DNA of 64,000 nt from NCBI GenBank assembly GCA_900550365.1, contig URRR01000004.1, forward strand, positions 1-64,000. Reading direction: 5' to 3'. The translations under genes were made by a program, and so were the position numbers. Positions 1 through 9,204 of this stretch are shown piece by piece. The stretch's first letter is position 1. Each line of letters starts with the position of its first letter. This DNA comes from an uncultured Prevotella sp. Its GTDB lineage: Bacteria; Bacteroidota; Bacteroidia; Bacteroidales; Bacteroidaceae. Below the pieces are notes generated by a model. It searched no databases and had not been told where the DNA came from. It worked only from the letters and a program-made list of their open reading frames with translations.

Positions 1-69
1 TAGAGGGATTCGAACCCCCGACCCTCTGCTTGTAAGGCAGATGCTCTAAACCAGCTGAGCTATGCGCCC
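1..69 (-). tRNA. tRNA-Val (UAC), partial at window edge
   Basis: On the minus strand this reads as a tRNA with D-arm, an anticodon arm of stem TCTGC, loop CTTACAA and stem GCAGA (anticodon TAC, valine), and a T-arm with TTCGAAT loop. The window begins inside the acceptor stem at base 67, so the 3' strand of the acceptor is missing. All visible bases match the complete copy at 332-406, so this is a tandem duplicate. Confidence 0.95.
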
Positions 70-291
70 TTACTTGTCGTAAGTGAGTGCAAAGATACTG
101 CATTTTTTCTATTCCGCAAAATTTTATCAATGATTTTTTCATTTTTATGTAAAAATCATCCTTACGGCGGTTATTCATATAAGGTAACAATACGCCTGAA
201 ACCATTATCAGCATGAAACGGCATGACATTGCAAGCATCTACCGCCAACCGGCACGCAACGTAAAGGCACGCAGAACATGAATAAGCAAAT

Positions 292-323
292 AAAAAAATC
301 CCGCTGCACAAAGTGCAACGGGA
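292..323 (-). terminator. intrinsic terminator between the two tRNA-Val copies
   Basis: Read on the minus strand, a hairpin with arms TCCCG-TGCAC / GTGCA-CGGGA is followed directly by a run of seven T. It lies just downstream of the complete tRNA-Val gene, so the two tRNA copies are probably separate transcription units. Confidence 0.8.
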
Positions 324-331
324 CTGACTTG

Positions 332-406
332 TGGGCGTAGAGGGATTCGAACCCCCGACCCTCTGCTTGTAAGGCAGATGCTCTAAACCAGCTGAGCTAT
401 GCGCCC
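332..406 (-). tRNA. tRNA-Val (UAC), complete
   Basis: Complete cloverleaf on the minus strand. Acceptor strands GGGCGCA and TACGCCC pair except for a C6-A67 mismatch. The anticodon is TAC and the T-loop is TTCGAAT; the discriminator base is A. CCA is not encoded, so it must be added after transcription. It is followed by the terminator at 292-323 and by a second copy at the window edge, which shares the visible half of the mismatch. Confidence 0.96.
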
Positions 407-484
407 TTACTTGTTGTAAGCGAGTGCAAAGGTATGCCTTTTTGTTTAAACCACCAAATTTTCAGACGACTTTTTGCAAAAAAC

Positions 485-521
485 AATAAAAAAAGATGCC
501 GTACCACAGCACGGCATCTTA
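485..521 (-). terminator. terminator of the OmpA-family gene
   Basis: On the minus strand the arms AAGATGCCGT and ACGGCATCTT enclose an 8-nt loop and run into TTTTTTT, starting about 25 nt after the stop codon at 546. Confidence 0.85.
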
Positions 522-545
522 ATTAAGTCAATATCCACAAGCTGA

Positions 546-1688
546 TTACTTGGCAACCTCTACAGTAGCACGACGGTTGTACGAAGGAGGAACAAGCGTG
601 TCAACACCGCCCATAGCCTCAATCTTGATGTTCTCTCTCTTGACACCCATCTTAACGAGTTCGTCAGCAACAGTCTCTGCACGCTTCTGAGAAAGCTCAC
701 GGTTGTAGTCAGCATTGCCCGTTGCGCTGTCAGCATAACCTGTTACTACGAGTTTCGCGTTGTTGTCCTTAGAGTAGTCAGCAAGGTTCTGTACGTTTAC
801 AAGGTCTTTCTTTGAAGCAATCTTAGCCTTGTCGATGTTGAAGAATACAGATACCGGAGTGGTTACGTATTCCTTCTCAACCTTAACCACGGGCTCGGTC
901 TTCTTGTTGGCCAGCTCGTTCTTCAGGCGCTCGTTCTCTGCCTTCTCGTCAGCCAGCTGAGCGTTGAGCGCGTCAATCTGTGACTGTGACAGAGCCTTGA
1001 TAGCGTCAACATCGGGCACCTTGTTCCATGTTCTCTTGCCGAGGTTGAACGTTACGCCGACTTCAGCATATACATGGTTGGGGTGGTTCATGATGCCTGC
1101 ACCTACATCAGCGGGCATTCCGCAGATGTCGCTCTCATAGCGGTTCCAGCCGATTTCAAAGTTAATGGCAAGACGCTTGTTAACCCAGAACTCGTTCAGG
1201 ATACCTACGCTGAGACCCATTGCGTATGCGTTATAAGTGCAAGAGCGTCCAAGACCTGCACCAAAGAACGGAATGAAGTTCCATACGCGGTCCTCATTGT
1301 AGCCGCAGAACAGGTTGCTCAGGTTGAACAGTACCTGCTCGTTCAGAATCCAGTACTTGTTGCCGTTGCCGTCATTGTCGCCGTCCCATACAGACTTACC
1401 CCATATGCCTTGCAGCTTTGTACGGAGTCCCAGGCCGGGAGTGAACCACTTACCGATACCGATTGACACGCCGGGATTAGAACGGAACTTCTTGAACGGG
1501 CTCTTTGACAGGCCCATGCCGTCCTCGTAATTGCCGTACCAGGCTTCCCAGGTAACGCCGCCCTGGATAAACCAGTTGCTCCAAAACGAGTTAGTCGCAA
1601 CACTGTACTTCTCCGTAATGTCTGCGTTCTGCGCCATTCCGGTCACAGAGACACACGCAAAAATCAATGCGATAAATAATTTCTTCAT
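546..1688 (-). CDS. OmpA-family outer membrane protein
   Basis: A 380-residue protein starting with a signal peptide (MKKLFIALIFACVSVTGMAQ, probable cleavage after AQ). Residues ~30-230 are rich in alternating aromatic and glycine residues, as in a beta-barrel. Residues ~235-265 form a charged coiled-coil linker, and the C-terminus (~275-380) is an OmpA peptidoglycan-binding domain with VTGYADSATG and NRELSQKRAETV. OmpA proteins anchor the outer membrane to peptidoglycan, so this is probably an abundant envelope protein. It stands alone, with its own terminator and a -7 box (TATATTTG, 1756-1763) upstream. The barrel part is inferred from composition only. Confidence 0.9.
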   Translation of the reverse strand: MKKLFIALIFACVSVTGMAQNADITEKYSVATNSFWSNWFIQGGVTWEAWYGNYEDGMGLSKSPFKKFRSNPGVSIGIGKWFTPGLGLRTKLQGIWGKSVWDGDNDGNGNKYWILNEQVLFNLSNLFCGYNEDRVWNFIPFFGAGLGRSCTYNAYAMGLSVGILNEFWVNKRLAINFEIGWNRYESDICGMPADVGAGIMNHPNHVYAEVGVTFNLGKRTWNKVPDVDAIKALSQSQIDALNAQLADEKAENERLKNELANKKTEPVVKVEKEYVTTPVSVFFNIDKAKIASKKDLVNVQNLADYSKDNNAKLVVTGYADSATGNADYNRELSQKRAETVADELVKMGVKRENIKIEAMGGVDTLVPPSYNRRATVEVAK

Positions 1689-1853
1689 AACTCTAAATAT
1701 TAAACAATCAATAAAACAAATTTTGCCACCTCTTTAAATGAGGGGTCTATCACCGCAAATATAGTAATATTTTCTAATAAAAAAACTTTTTGCGGCATTT
1801 ATTTTACATTTTAGTGGCCGAAAACCGAACAATTTACCACTTTCAGCGAGATA

Positions 1854-3704
1854 TCAGACAAAGAGATGCTCTATATCCTGCTGCTTCAGCATGGCCACTA
1901 TCGGTTTACCGTCAGGAGCATAGTTTACGTTGGAACAAGTGAACAGCTCGTTTACAATGTTCTCCATCTCGGCGTTGCCGAGCACCTGACCGTATGGGAC
2001 CGCCGCGCTGCGGGCAAGCTGGAGAGCCAGAGTACGGCTGACGCCGTCGGCAGCTGAAGTGCCCGTCTCGCCGTATTCGGCCACCATGTCTTTAAGCAGA
2101 CGCACGTAATCAAGACCGTCAATGCCGGCCGGAACTCCGTTGATTGAATAGCTGCCGCCGCCCAGTGGGGTCAGTTCAAAGCCAAGACTTGCGAGGTCTT
2201 GCAGCATTGACTGCAGCAGGACGGTCTCCGAGGGAGTGAAGTTTACCATCTCCGGGAACAGCATCTGCTGTGACACACCGCTGTGCCCGGCTATCTGGGC
2301 GAGGTATTTCTCATAAAGAATGCGCATGTGGGCGCGATGCTGGTCTATAATCATAAGTCCCGACTTTACGGCAGTCATTATATAGCGGCCTTTGTACTGA
2401 TAATGGGCCGGCGACTTTTCCTCCACGGCCGCGGTGTCTCCGGCTGTGTCGGCGGGCAGCGGAAAGAGGTCTGTCGGGCTGTCGTCGGGCATGTCGGCAG
2501 GCTCGCCGTGAGCCGCGCCGAGGCCTTCATACAGCTTCTCCCAGTTTCCGGCAGCCGGCTCCTTACGGTCTGTGGGAACATAAGAGGACGTCTGCCTGAA
2601 GGGGTTATATGACGGATTAAAGTCCAGCTTGGGCGCTTTCGCCGCCCCCTGCTCAGGGTCATATACGGGAATATCGGGGCGTCCCTCGGTATCAAAATCT
2701 ATTGAAGGTATGTCGTTAAAACGTCCGAGCGAGTCTTTTACGGCCGCCATGAGTATCTGCCACACCGTCTGCTCGTTCTCAAATTTTATTTCTGTCTTTG
2801 TAGGATGGATGTTTACGTCGATGTCTTCAGGAGCCACTTCAAAGTAGATAAAGTAAGGCACCTGCTCTCCCGGAGGCAGAAGCCGCTCGTATGCGGTCAT
2901 CACGGCTTTGTGGAAATACGGATGCTTCATGTAACGGCCGTTAACGAAGAAATACTGGTGAGCGCCTTTCTTGCGCGCAGCCTCGGGCTTGCCGATGAAC
3001 CCGGTGATGTTGCAAACCGTGGTCTCAACGTTCACAGGCAGCAAGTCCTGGTTAAGTTTCTTTCCGAAAATGTCAACGATACGCTGGCGCAGGCTGCCGC
3101 TCCGGAGGTTGAGAGTCTCAGTTCCGTTGCTGTGAAAAGTGAAGTTTATCTTTGGATATACAAGGGCTATACGCTCAAAAGCCGTCAGGATGTTGTTCAG
3201 CTCGGTGGTGTTCGACTTCAGGAACTTTCTTCTCGCCGGCACGTTATAAAATATGTTTTCCACGGAGAAGTTGCTGCCTACGGGGCACGACACGGGTTCC
3301 TGCCCCGTAACCTTTGAGCCGGCTATTGACAGGTGGGTGCCTATCTCATCAGCAGCACGGCGTGTACGCAGCTCCACCTGAGCCACGGCGGCTATCGAGG
3401 CGAGGGCCTCGCCGCGGAAGCCCATTGTATGAAGGGCGAACAGGTCGTCAGCCTTGCGTATCTTTGACGTGGCGTGCCGTTCGAACGACATGCGTGCGTC
3501 AGTCTCCGACATGCCCTGACCGTCGTCGATAACCTGTATCGACGTGCGGCCGGCATCGGTCACAAGAACGTTGATAGTCTTGGCTCCGGCATCAACGGAG
3601 TTCTCTACAAGCTCCTTTATCACCGATGCCGGACGCTGTATCACTTCACCGGCAGCTATCTGGTTTGCCACCGAGTCAGGTAAAAGTTGTATGATATCGC
3701 TCAT
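1854..3704 (-). CDS. mutL: DNA mismatch repair protein MutL
   Basis: A 616-residue protein with the GHKL ATPase motifs in order: ELVENSVDAGA (Mg/ATP-binding Asn), DDGQGM and GFRGEALASI. These are followed by the transducer domain and a C-terminal dimerisation domain from ~435. MutL couples MutS mismatch recognition to strand removal. The C-terminal motif reads DQHRAHMRILYE (454-465) instead of the endonuclease consensus DQHAxxExxxxE, and no CPHGRP-like motif is present, so nuclease activity is doubtful. It lies downstream of the OstA-like operon but is separated from it by 237 bp holding a 22-bp-period repeat array, so it may be transcribed separately. Confidence 0.97.
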   Translation of the reverse strand: MSDIIQLLPDSVANQIAAGEVIQRPASVIKELVENSVDAGAKTINVLVTDAGRTSIQVIDDGQGMSETDARMSFERHATSKIRKADDLFALHTMGFRGEALASIAAVAQVELRTRRAADEIGTHLSIAGSKVTGQEPVSCPVGSNFSVENIFYNVPARRKFLKSNTTELNNILTAFERIALVYPKINFTFHSNGTETLNLRSGSLRQRIVDIFGKKLNQDLLPVNVETTVCNITGFIGKPEAARKKGAHQYFFVNGRYMKHPYFHKAVMTAYERLLPPGEQVPYFIYFEVAPEDIDVNIHPTKTEIKFENEQTVWQILMAAVKDSLGRFNDIPSIDFDTEGRPDIPVYDPEQGAAKAPKLDFNPSYNPFRQTSSYVPTDRKEPAAGNWEKLYEGLGAAHGEPADMPDDSPTDLFPLPADTAGDTAAVEEKSPAHYQYKGRYIMTAVKSGLMIIDQHRAHMRILYEKYLAQIAGHSGVSQQMLFPEMVNFTPSETVLLQSMLQDLASLGFELTPLGGGSYSINGVPAGIDGLDYVRLLKDMVAEYGETGTSAADGVSRTLALQLARSAAVPYGQVLGNAEMENIVNELFTCSNVNYAPDGKPIVAMLKQQDIEHLFV

Positions 3705-3771
3705 GGTCTTTCAGTATTTAATAACGGCCGTCACACCTCTCTATCCGGCAGTGAGCCGCCGGCTGTATTGC

Positions 3772-3852
3772 GAAAGGTGGCTTTTTGGTCTTCAAAAGAC
3801 GGCCTTTTACCGCATGAAAGACGGTCTTTTACAGTGCAAAAGGCCGTCTTTT
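3772..3852. repeat. 22-bp-period palindromic array, locus 1 (4 units)
   Basis: Units start at 3772, 3794, 3816 and 3838, exactly 22 bp apart. Units 2 and 4 are AAAAGACGGCCTTTT and its exact reverse complement AAAAGGCCGTCTTTT. Unit 3 pairs with unit 4 with one G-U. It lies between two same-strand genes, 67 bp upstream of the mutL start, and could fold as hairpins in RNA or DNA. Function unknown. Confidence 0.9.
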
Positions 3853-3941
3853 GCATGGCTTGCGGTAATCTGTTGATATTCAATGAGTTGGCAAACGGCA
3901 GCAAAGCGTCATGATATTACCGCCCGTTTGGCTTGAGGGTG

Positions 3942-4235
3942 CTACATGGTCAGCAGCATTTTCCATATTATAAAGAGCAGTATGAGCAGCACCACTATGA
4001 CACCATAGCTGAAGACAAAGCCGCCTGCGAGCTTGCGCTCACGGCGCCGGCGGGCATGACGGGTAGCATTGAAGAACATGCCCCGCAGCTCCTCATGGCT
4101 GCCGTGGCCGTCGGTCTTCATGCCGAGCTCAGCTTTTGCCTTGTCCTCTATCTGCTTGAGGCGGTCCTTGCGCTCGTCAACGAACATATAGCCGTGACTG
4201 AACTGCCGTGGTTTAGGTTGTCTGAAAAGTCCCAT
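3942..4235 (-). CDS. small single-pass membrane protein, function unknown
   Basis: A 97-residue protein that I do not recognise as a named family. The first ~70 residues are highly charged, with an RHARRRRERK basic stretch. The C-terminus is one clear membrane helix (GVIVVLLILLFIIWKMLLTM), giving a tail-anchored arrangement with the basic side probably cytoplasmic. It begins 18 nt after the OstA-like gene stop, so it is very likely co-transcribed and may belong to the same envelope task. The coupling and long charged domain argue that it is a real gene. Confidence 0.75.
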   Translation of the reverse strand: MGLFRQPKPRQFSHGYMFVDERKDRLKQIEDKAKAELGMKTDGHGSHEELRGMFFNATRHARRRRERKLAGGFVFSYGVIVVLLILLFIIWKMLLTM

Positions 4236-4253
4236 ACCGTACCTTTTATATCA

Positions 4254-6191
4254 TTACTTATCGTCTGGCGCCGCTTTCTTTAACTGTTGCTCTTCGGGCA
4301 GGGCAGCCTTGTTCTCATCTGCGGCGACGGCTGCCGGCTGGTTTCCTGACCGTTCCGGCTGTCTGTCTGAAGCGTCAGCAGCTCCGGCAGGAGAGGCATT
4401 ATCGGCGGCAGCGGCAGGCTGACCTGCCGGCACAACGGCCGTTGACGCCTTGCCGGCTAAGGTATCCGGGGGTGCCGCCTGCAGGCTGTCGGGTCCTGTC
4501 GGGACAATGTCGGTCACACGGTCAGACACTACTCCGCCCTGACTTATGAACTGCAGCGGTGCCGAGCGCCGCCCGATGTCTTTCAGCTCGGTGCCTGCGG
4601 CCTTGCCGCGCCAGTTGAATATATCGTCCTTATCTCGCGGACGCACATAGTCAAACCATGCGAACGCCGGCAGCTTTTTCTTCTCTGGCGGTATCTGGGT
4701 TATCGGATACATGCGGCTTGTCTGCCTGCACGTCCAGATATACTGCAGCTGGCGGTTCTTCATGAACATGCGCATGGTGTCGGTCTCAAGGTAGGCCATG
4801 TTGGTAAACGAGCTGTCCTTCTCCTCCTGGAAATAGTAAATACACTGAACGTTGCCAATGGCCTCGGTCTTGTAAAGCTGTCCTTTGTTGAAATATCCGA
4901 ACATCTCACGCGAGGAAATCTGGTTGAACTTCACCGTGTCAGACAACAGCTCCACTGACAAAGCCTGGTTTATTACATGCGCCCGGTCAATGGTGGAGTC
5001 TTTCATGTACACCTTTATCACCTCGCCCAGCAACTGTCTGTTGGCGTTCCAGGTAATGGGGTCTTTGTACATGGTCATGAGGGAGTCGCGCGTGTTGTAC
5101 ACAAGCGAGTCGCATACGGCCTGAACGTCGGTGCGGAAGGCCCTGACCTTATTGTAACAGTGCATCGTACGGTAGACCGAGTCGGTGTTGATGTTGAAGG
5201 TGTAGACCTTCATCGTGTCTGAATGGAGATAAAGGGTGTCGCCCTGTGAATAGTCTTTCAGCACGGCGCTGTCTGTCGCGAAGGCGTAGCCGGTGCTGTC
5301 GTCATACCAGAAATACTGGCTGTTCATCTCGTTCTTGTTCACCGTGTCGGTATAGACTACATTGCCGAAACCTTCGCTTACGGCGGTCTTGTCGTCGTTG
5401 AAAAGGCTGTCGGCTGTCAGTGTCTTGCCGTTATTGCTCAGTGTAGAGCGGCCATACAGGCGCGAGAAGTCTTTGTTAGTATCGTAAAATCCCTGCGTAG
5501 TATGTATCACGCTGGCGCCCGACACTATCTTTGACGGCCCCACGATATGTGCTATCGAGGTTCTGGTGTCGTAGTGAAGGGTGTCTGTCGTCAGTACGAA
5601 CTTTGGATTCTTCAGGTTCACGCTGTAGTTGAACACGGCGTCACGCGTCTCCGTATCATACTCACCCCAGTCTGATACGAGCACGTTGTCTTTGTCAATC
5701 ATCTTTCCGCCTTCAAAGAAATAGCCGATGCCGTACAGCCTGTCGTAATTCAGACTGTCGGTGTAAAGCGTGGTCTTCCTGTGTTTCAGCACAACATTGT
5801 GGCGCGCCTCAGCCATCTGGTTGTTACCGTCATAATACGCATAGTCACTGAATAGCGACAAAGTGTCGCCCTGATACATCTTCACATGGCCGAAAGCACG
5901 GAACGAGTTTGACTCCTGGTAAAAGTAAGCGCTGTCACAATATAGCTTAGCTCCCTTGTGACGGAACGCCACGTTGCCGTTTAATATCTGTGCAGTGGGG
6001 TTGGGACCGAACTGGTCAAAGCGCAGCCTGTCTGCATGGATGAGGTAAACGCGCTCGTTGGTCTGCTGCCTCGGCTTCTTTTTCGGAGCCTGGCGCGACT
6101 GCACTAAGCTAAGGCCAAAAAGGCATAGGATTACAACAATGAGAATCCTATGCCCGCTAAATAAGGTCTTCAGTCTGTTGTCTGTTGTCAT
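4254..6191 (-). CDS. OstA/LptA-like periplasmic protein
   Basis: About 645 residues. A short hydrophobic N-terminus (HRILIVVILCLFGLSLVQS) acts as signal or anchor. It is followed by repeated beta-jellyroll OstA-type segments with motifs such as NGNVAFRHKGAKLYCDSAYF and MYQGDTLSLFSDYAYYDGNN. The last ~80 residues are Ala/Pro-rich low complexity. The family is related to LptA and the N-domain of LptD, which move lipopolysaccharide across the periplasm. I chose the ATG at 6191, which gives an ATGA overlap with the upstream PPIase stop; the in-frame TTG at 6200 has no support. Its operon partners are two parvulin chaperones, which fits an outer-membrane assembly role. Confidence 0.88.
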   Translation of the reverse strand: MTTDNRLKTLFSGHRILIVVILCLFGLSLVQSRQAPKKKPRQQTNERVYLIHADRLRFDQFGPNPTAQILNGNVAFRHKGAKLYCDSAYFYQESNSFRAFGHVKMYQGDTLSLFSDYAYYDGNNQMAEARHNVVLKHRKTTLYTDSLNYDRLYGIGYFFEGGKMIDKDNVLVSDWGEYDTETRDAVFNYSVNLKNPKFVLTTDTLHYDTRTSIAHIVGPSKIVSGASVIHTTQGFYDTNKDFSRLYGRSTLSNNGKTLTADSLFNDDKTAVSEGFGNVVYTDTVNKNEMNSQYFWYDDSTGYAFATDSAVLKDYSQGDTLYLHSDTMKVYTFNINTDSVYRTMHCYNKVRAFRTDVQAVCDSLVYNTRDSLMTMYKDPITWNANRQLLGEVIKVYMKDSTIDRAHVINQALSVELLSDTVKFNQISSREMFGYFNKGQLYKTEAIGNVQCIYYFQEEKDSSFTNMAYLETDTMRMFMKNRQLQYIWTCRQTSRMYPITQIPPEKKKLPAFAWFDYVRPRDKDDIFNWRGKAAGTELKDIGRRSAPLQFISQGGVVSDRVTDIVPTGPDSLQAAPPDTLAGKASTAVVPAGQPAAAADNASPAGAADASDRQPERSGNQPAAVAADENKAALPEEQQLKKAAPDDK

Positions 6192-7687
6192 CTTATCCAA
6201 CCTTCATATTGGAAATCACAATCCTTGTAACGGTCATTAATACGCACATACGTGGTCTTTATCTTGTCTTTAATCCACTTGTCGATAAATTCCTCGCGGC
6301 GTTTGGCCAGCACTATATCCTTCATCGTCTGGAAATCCTCGGTTATAGTGGCCCTGTGGGTCTCCACACGGTTCTTCAGTTTCACTATGGCGCACACTGT
6401 CTTGCCGTTCTTCAGACTAATCATCTGGAACGGGGCAGACACTTCGTCCACCTTCATCGTATCTACCACGCGTGCTATTTCAGGCGGAAGATTGCGCATC
6501 TGGAACCGGCTTGTCATGCGTCCGTCGTCTCCCATGTTTGCCATAAGGCCGTGATTGTTTCGCGTATCCTTATCGTCTGAGATGAAAGTGGCGGCCTCGT
6601 CAAACGAGAATTTGCCTTCACGGATGTTGTCTGCAATCGAATCGAGCTGTGATGAAGCCAGCTTTATCGCCTCATCGGTAATTTTAGGCTTAAGCAGGAT
6701 GTGCCTTACTTTAATACGGTCGCCGCGCTTGTCGATAAGCTGGATGATGTGGAAGCCGAACTCTGTTTCCACAATCTTTGATATTTTCTTAGGGTCTGTG
6801 AGGTTGAATGCCACGTTCGCGAACGCCGGGTCAAGCATTCCACGGCCTACATAGTCCTGGAAAGCACCGCCCTGGCGTGCCGTTCCCGGGTCTTCCGAGT
6901 ACAATGTGGCCAGTGTCGCGAATGAAGTCTCGCCGTTAGTGATACGCTCCGTGTACTCACGCAGCTGGTTCTTGACGCGGTCTATCTCTTCCTGCTCCAC
7001 TTTCGGGGCACGTGTTATAATCTGAACCTCAACCTCTGTGGGGATAATCGGCAGGCTGTCCTCGGGCAATTCGCTGAAATAGCGGCGCACGTCAGCCGGA
7101 GAGACTGCAATGTCGGCAACCAGTTGCTGACGCTCACGCTCGATAAGCAGACGGTTACGGAAATCGTCATGCAACGTCTGGCGCAGCTCTGACAGGCTCA
7201 TGTTCTTGTATTCCTCGAGCTTTTCCTTGCTTCCTGTTCTCTGAATCCAGAAGTTTATCTGCTCCTCAACACTTTGAGCGACCTCTGATTCGGTTACCTC
7301 CACACTGTCGATTGCAGCCTGATGCAGAAACAGCTTTTGAACGGCAAGCTGTTCAGGTATGGCGCAGTCAGGGTTACGGTCCCACTTAATGCCTTCCATC
7401 TCGCCCTGCAATCTGAAGTTCTCGACATCAGAAAGCAGGATAGGTTCATCCCCGACAACCCATATAACCTCGTCGACAACGCTTGCAGGGTTGGGCGCTT
7501 CTTCCAAGGAGTCTGCCTTTTGGGCAGCCGCAGCCGAATCATCAGCCGCCGCAAAGGCCGGAGCCTTAACGTCCACAGACGCGGCACGGCTTTCAGCCAC
7601 GCCGCCTTTTACAGTGCTTGCGCTGACTCCGGCAAACAGAAACGCCGATAAGACAAGCCACAAAGCAGTTTTGCCTCTTAGTATCAT
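6188..7687 (-). CDS. SurA-like periplasmic peptidylprolyl isomerase
   Basis: A 499-residue protein with a signal peptide at 1-25, a SurA-type N-terminal chaperone segment (~70-190) and two parvulin (PpiC) domains. The first contains EDPGTARQGGAF and the match ETEFGFHIIQL; the second begins near VRHILLKPKI. SurA proteins help outer-membrane beta-barrels fold. It starts 5 nt after the stop of a second parvulin gene and its stop overlaps the start of the OstA-like gene, so the three are one translationally linked operon. The name surA is not assigned because Bacteroidales carry several such paralogues. Confidence 0.9.
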   Translation of the reverse strand: MILRGKTALWLVLSAFLFAGVSASTVKGGVAESRAASVDVKAPAFAAADDSAAAAQKADSLEEAPNPASVVDEVIWVVGDEPILLSDVENFRLQGEMEGIKWDRNPDCAIPEQLAVQKLFLHQAAIDSVEVTESEVAQSVEEQINFWIQRTGSKEKLEEYKNMSLSELRQTLHDDFRNRLLIERERQQLVADIAVSPADVRRYFSELPEDSLPIIPTEVEVQIITRAPKVEQEEIDRVKNQLREYTERITNGETSFATLATLYSEDPGTARQGGAFQDYVGRGMLDPAFANVAFNLTDPKKISKIVETEFGFHIIQLIDKRGDRIKVRHILLKPKITDEAIKLASSQLDSIADNIREGKFSFDEAATFISDDKDTRNNHGLMANMGDDGRMTSRFQMRNLPPEIARVVDTMKVDEVSAPFQMISLKNGKTVCAIVKLKNRVETHRATITEDFQTMKDIVLAKRREEFIDKWIKDKIKTTYVRINDRYKDCDFQYEGWIR

Positions 7688-7692
7688 AAAGT

Positions 7693-9126
7693 TTAATTGC
7701 TATGCTTGTTTACTGTTTTCAACACGTCATAATACACCTTGAAAGGATATTTCCTACGCAGTTCGGCCACCCATTGCTTCTCAAGCATCTCCTGATAGTC
7801 GGCCGTAACCAGGCCACGTACATCCTCGTAGCTGTCAGGGCGCTTGAGTAACTTACCGTAAACGGCGTCGATGGGGAAATCCTTAACCGGCGTAACAACG
7901 GTGTCTTTATCAAAGACCAGCTTATCAATAAAGGCATTGTCGCCTTCCTTGAATATGCCTTTCTCTACGCGTATGCGCAACACAGAGTCGCTGTTGAACG
8001 TGGAGCGCAGCACGTCAGCCCACTTACTGAACGGCACTCCCTTGACACAATTCCTTACAGCCTTGACATCTGACTTCTGCTTGACATGGTAAACCATGCC
8101 TTTATAGCGAGGTTCGGCCCATGAATATTTCTTCTTGTTCTTCTTGAAACAAGCCTCAAGACCGGCCTCGTCAGCCGCAGCCTTCTCCCAGACGGTGCGG
8201 TTGCTTATCTCGTAAAGCAGCAGACCGTCATGGTATTCCATAATAAGATAACGAAGCGAAGGGTCAGCTACAGCCATGTCCTTTGCCTTATCGCTGATTA
8301 CGTCTTCCTTGGTCAGCTTGCCGTCTGAGGCATCCACCAGCTCGTCTATCTTCTTGTCGATGATGCGCTCGCGGATACCGCGTGCATCGATGAAGCGCAG
8401 GATGTCAGCTTTCAGCGAGTCGAAAGGCTCAAGCTGCTTGCGGTCTTTCATCAAAATGATGTGGAAACCGACAGGCGACTGCACCACTCCGCTCATCTCG
8501 CCCTTATCAAGGGCGTAGGCTGCGTCCTCAAACTCTTTAAGCGTCTGCCCCGGCTGGAGCCACGGCAACTCGCCTCCGTTCTTGGCCGAGCCCGGATCCT
8601 GCGAGTACTTACGCGCCAGGTCGGCAAAGTCGGCACCGCCGTTTTTCAGCACTCTATACAGTGAGTCTGCCCTCTGACGGGCCTCTTCAAACTTGGCTGT
8701 AGGTGCTTTCTGCTCCACATATATAAGAATATGTGCAGGCTTTATCAGTCCGCGAGGACCGATATGCTCCTTTGTGCGGTCATAAATGGCGCGCGCCTCG
8801 GCCAGTACGGCCGCACTGTCAGCAAACGCCGGGCGCACTTCCTGGTCACGATACATGGCAAACTCTTTCTTGAAAGACTCAAGAGTGTCAAGCCGTGCGT
8901 CTAAAGCAGCAGCCACCTTCAGCTTGTAATTGATAAAGAGGTCAACATATTCGTCAACCGTCTTACGGTCAATCACGTCGGCCGAGTTGTTCTTATTATA
9001 AGAATACTCAAACTCGGAGCGCGACACAGGCACCCCGTTGATTTCCATAATAACGGGGTCTGTCTCCTGTGCATAAGCCATGCCCCCGCAAAGGAGCATG
9101 GCCATTATAAGAGTCGTTAACTTCAT
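7693..9126 (-). CDS. periplasmic parvulin-type peptidylprolyl isomerase
   Basis: A 477-residue protein with a signal peptide (ending AYAQ) and an N-terminal chaperone-like region with an EINGVPVSRSEFEYSYNK segment. One PpiC/rotamase domain is clear at ~125-235 (KPAHILIYVEQ, YSQDPGSAKNGGELPW, PVGFHIILMKDR). The C-terminal ~220 residues hold no catalytic motif that I can see. It is the first of two adjacent parvulins ahead of the OstA-like gene. It probably chaperones exported proteins. It lies 78 nt downstream of guaB and could be read from the guaB promoter. Confidence 0.9.
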   Translation of the reverse strand: MKLTTLIMAMLLCGGMAYAQETDPVIMEINGVPVSRSEFEYSYNKNNSADVIDRKTVDEYVDLFINYKLKVAAALDARLDTLESFKKEFAMYRDQEVRPAFADSAAVLAEARAIYDRTKEHIGPRGLIKPAHILIYVEQKAPTAKFEEARQRADSLYRVLKNGGADFADLARKYSQDPGSAKNGGELPWLQPGQTLKEFEDAAYALDKGEMSGVVQSPVGFHIILMKDRKQLEPFDSLKADILRFIDARGIRERIIDKKIDELVDASDGKLTKEDVISDKAKDMAVADPSLRYLIMEYHDGLLLYEISNRTVWEKAAADEAGLEACFKKNKKKYSWAEPRYKGMVYHVKQKSDVKAVRNCVKGVPFSKWADVLRSTFNSDSVLRIRVEKGIFKEGDNAFIDKLVFDKDTVVTPVKDFPIDAVYGKLLKRPDSYEDVRGLVTADYQEMLEKQWVAELRRKYPFKVYYDVLKTVNKHSN

Positions 9127-9204
9127 ACTGCTTAAGTTGACGAGTTTTACGGGTAGAAGCCATGCAGGGTATCATCCGTGCCTCACCGCCCGTTTATGAT
9201 TGAA

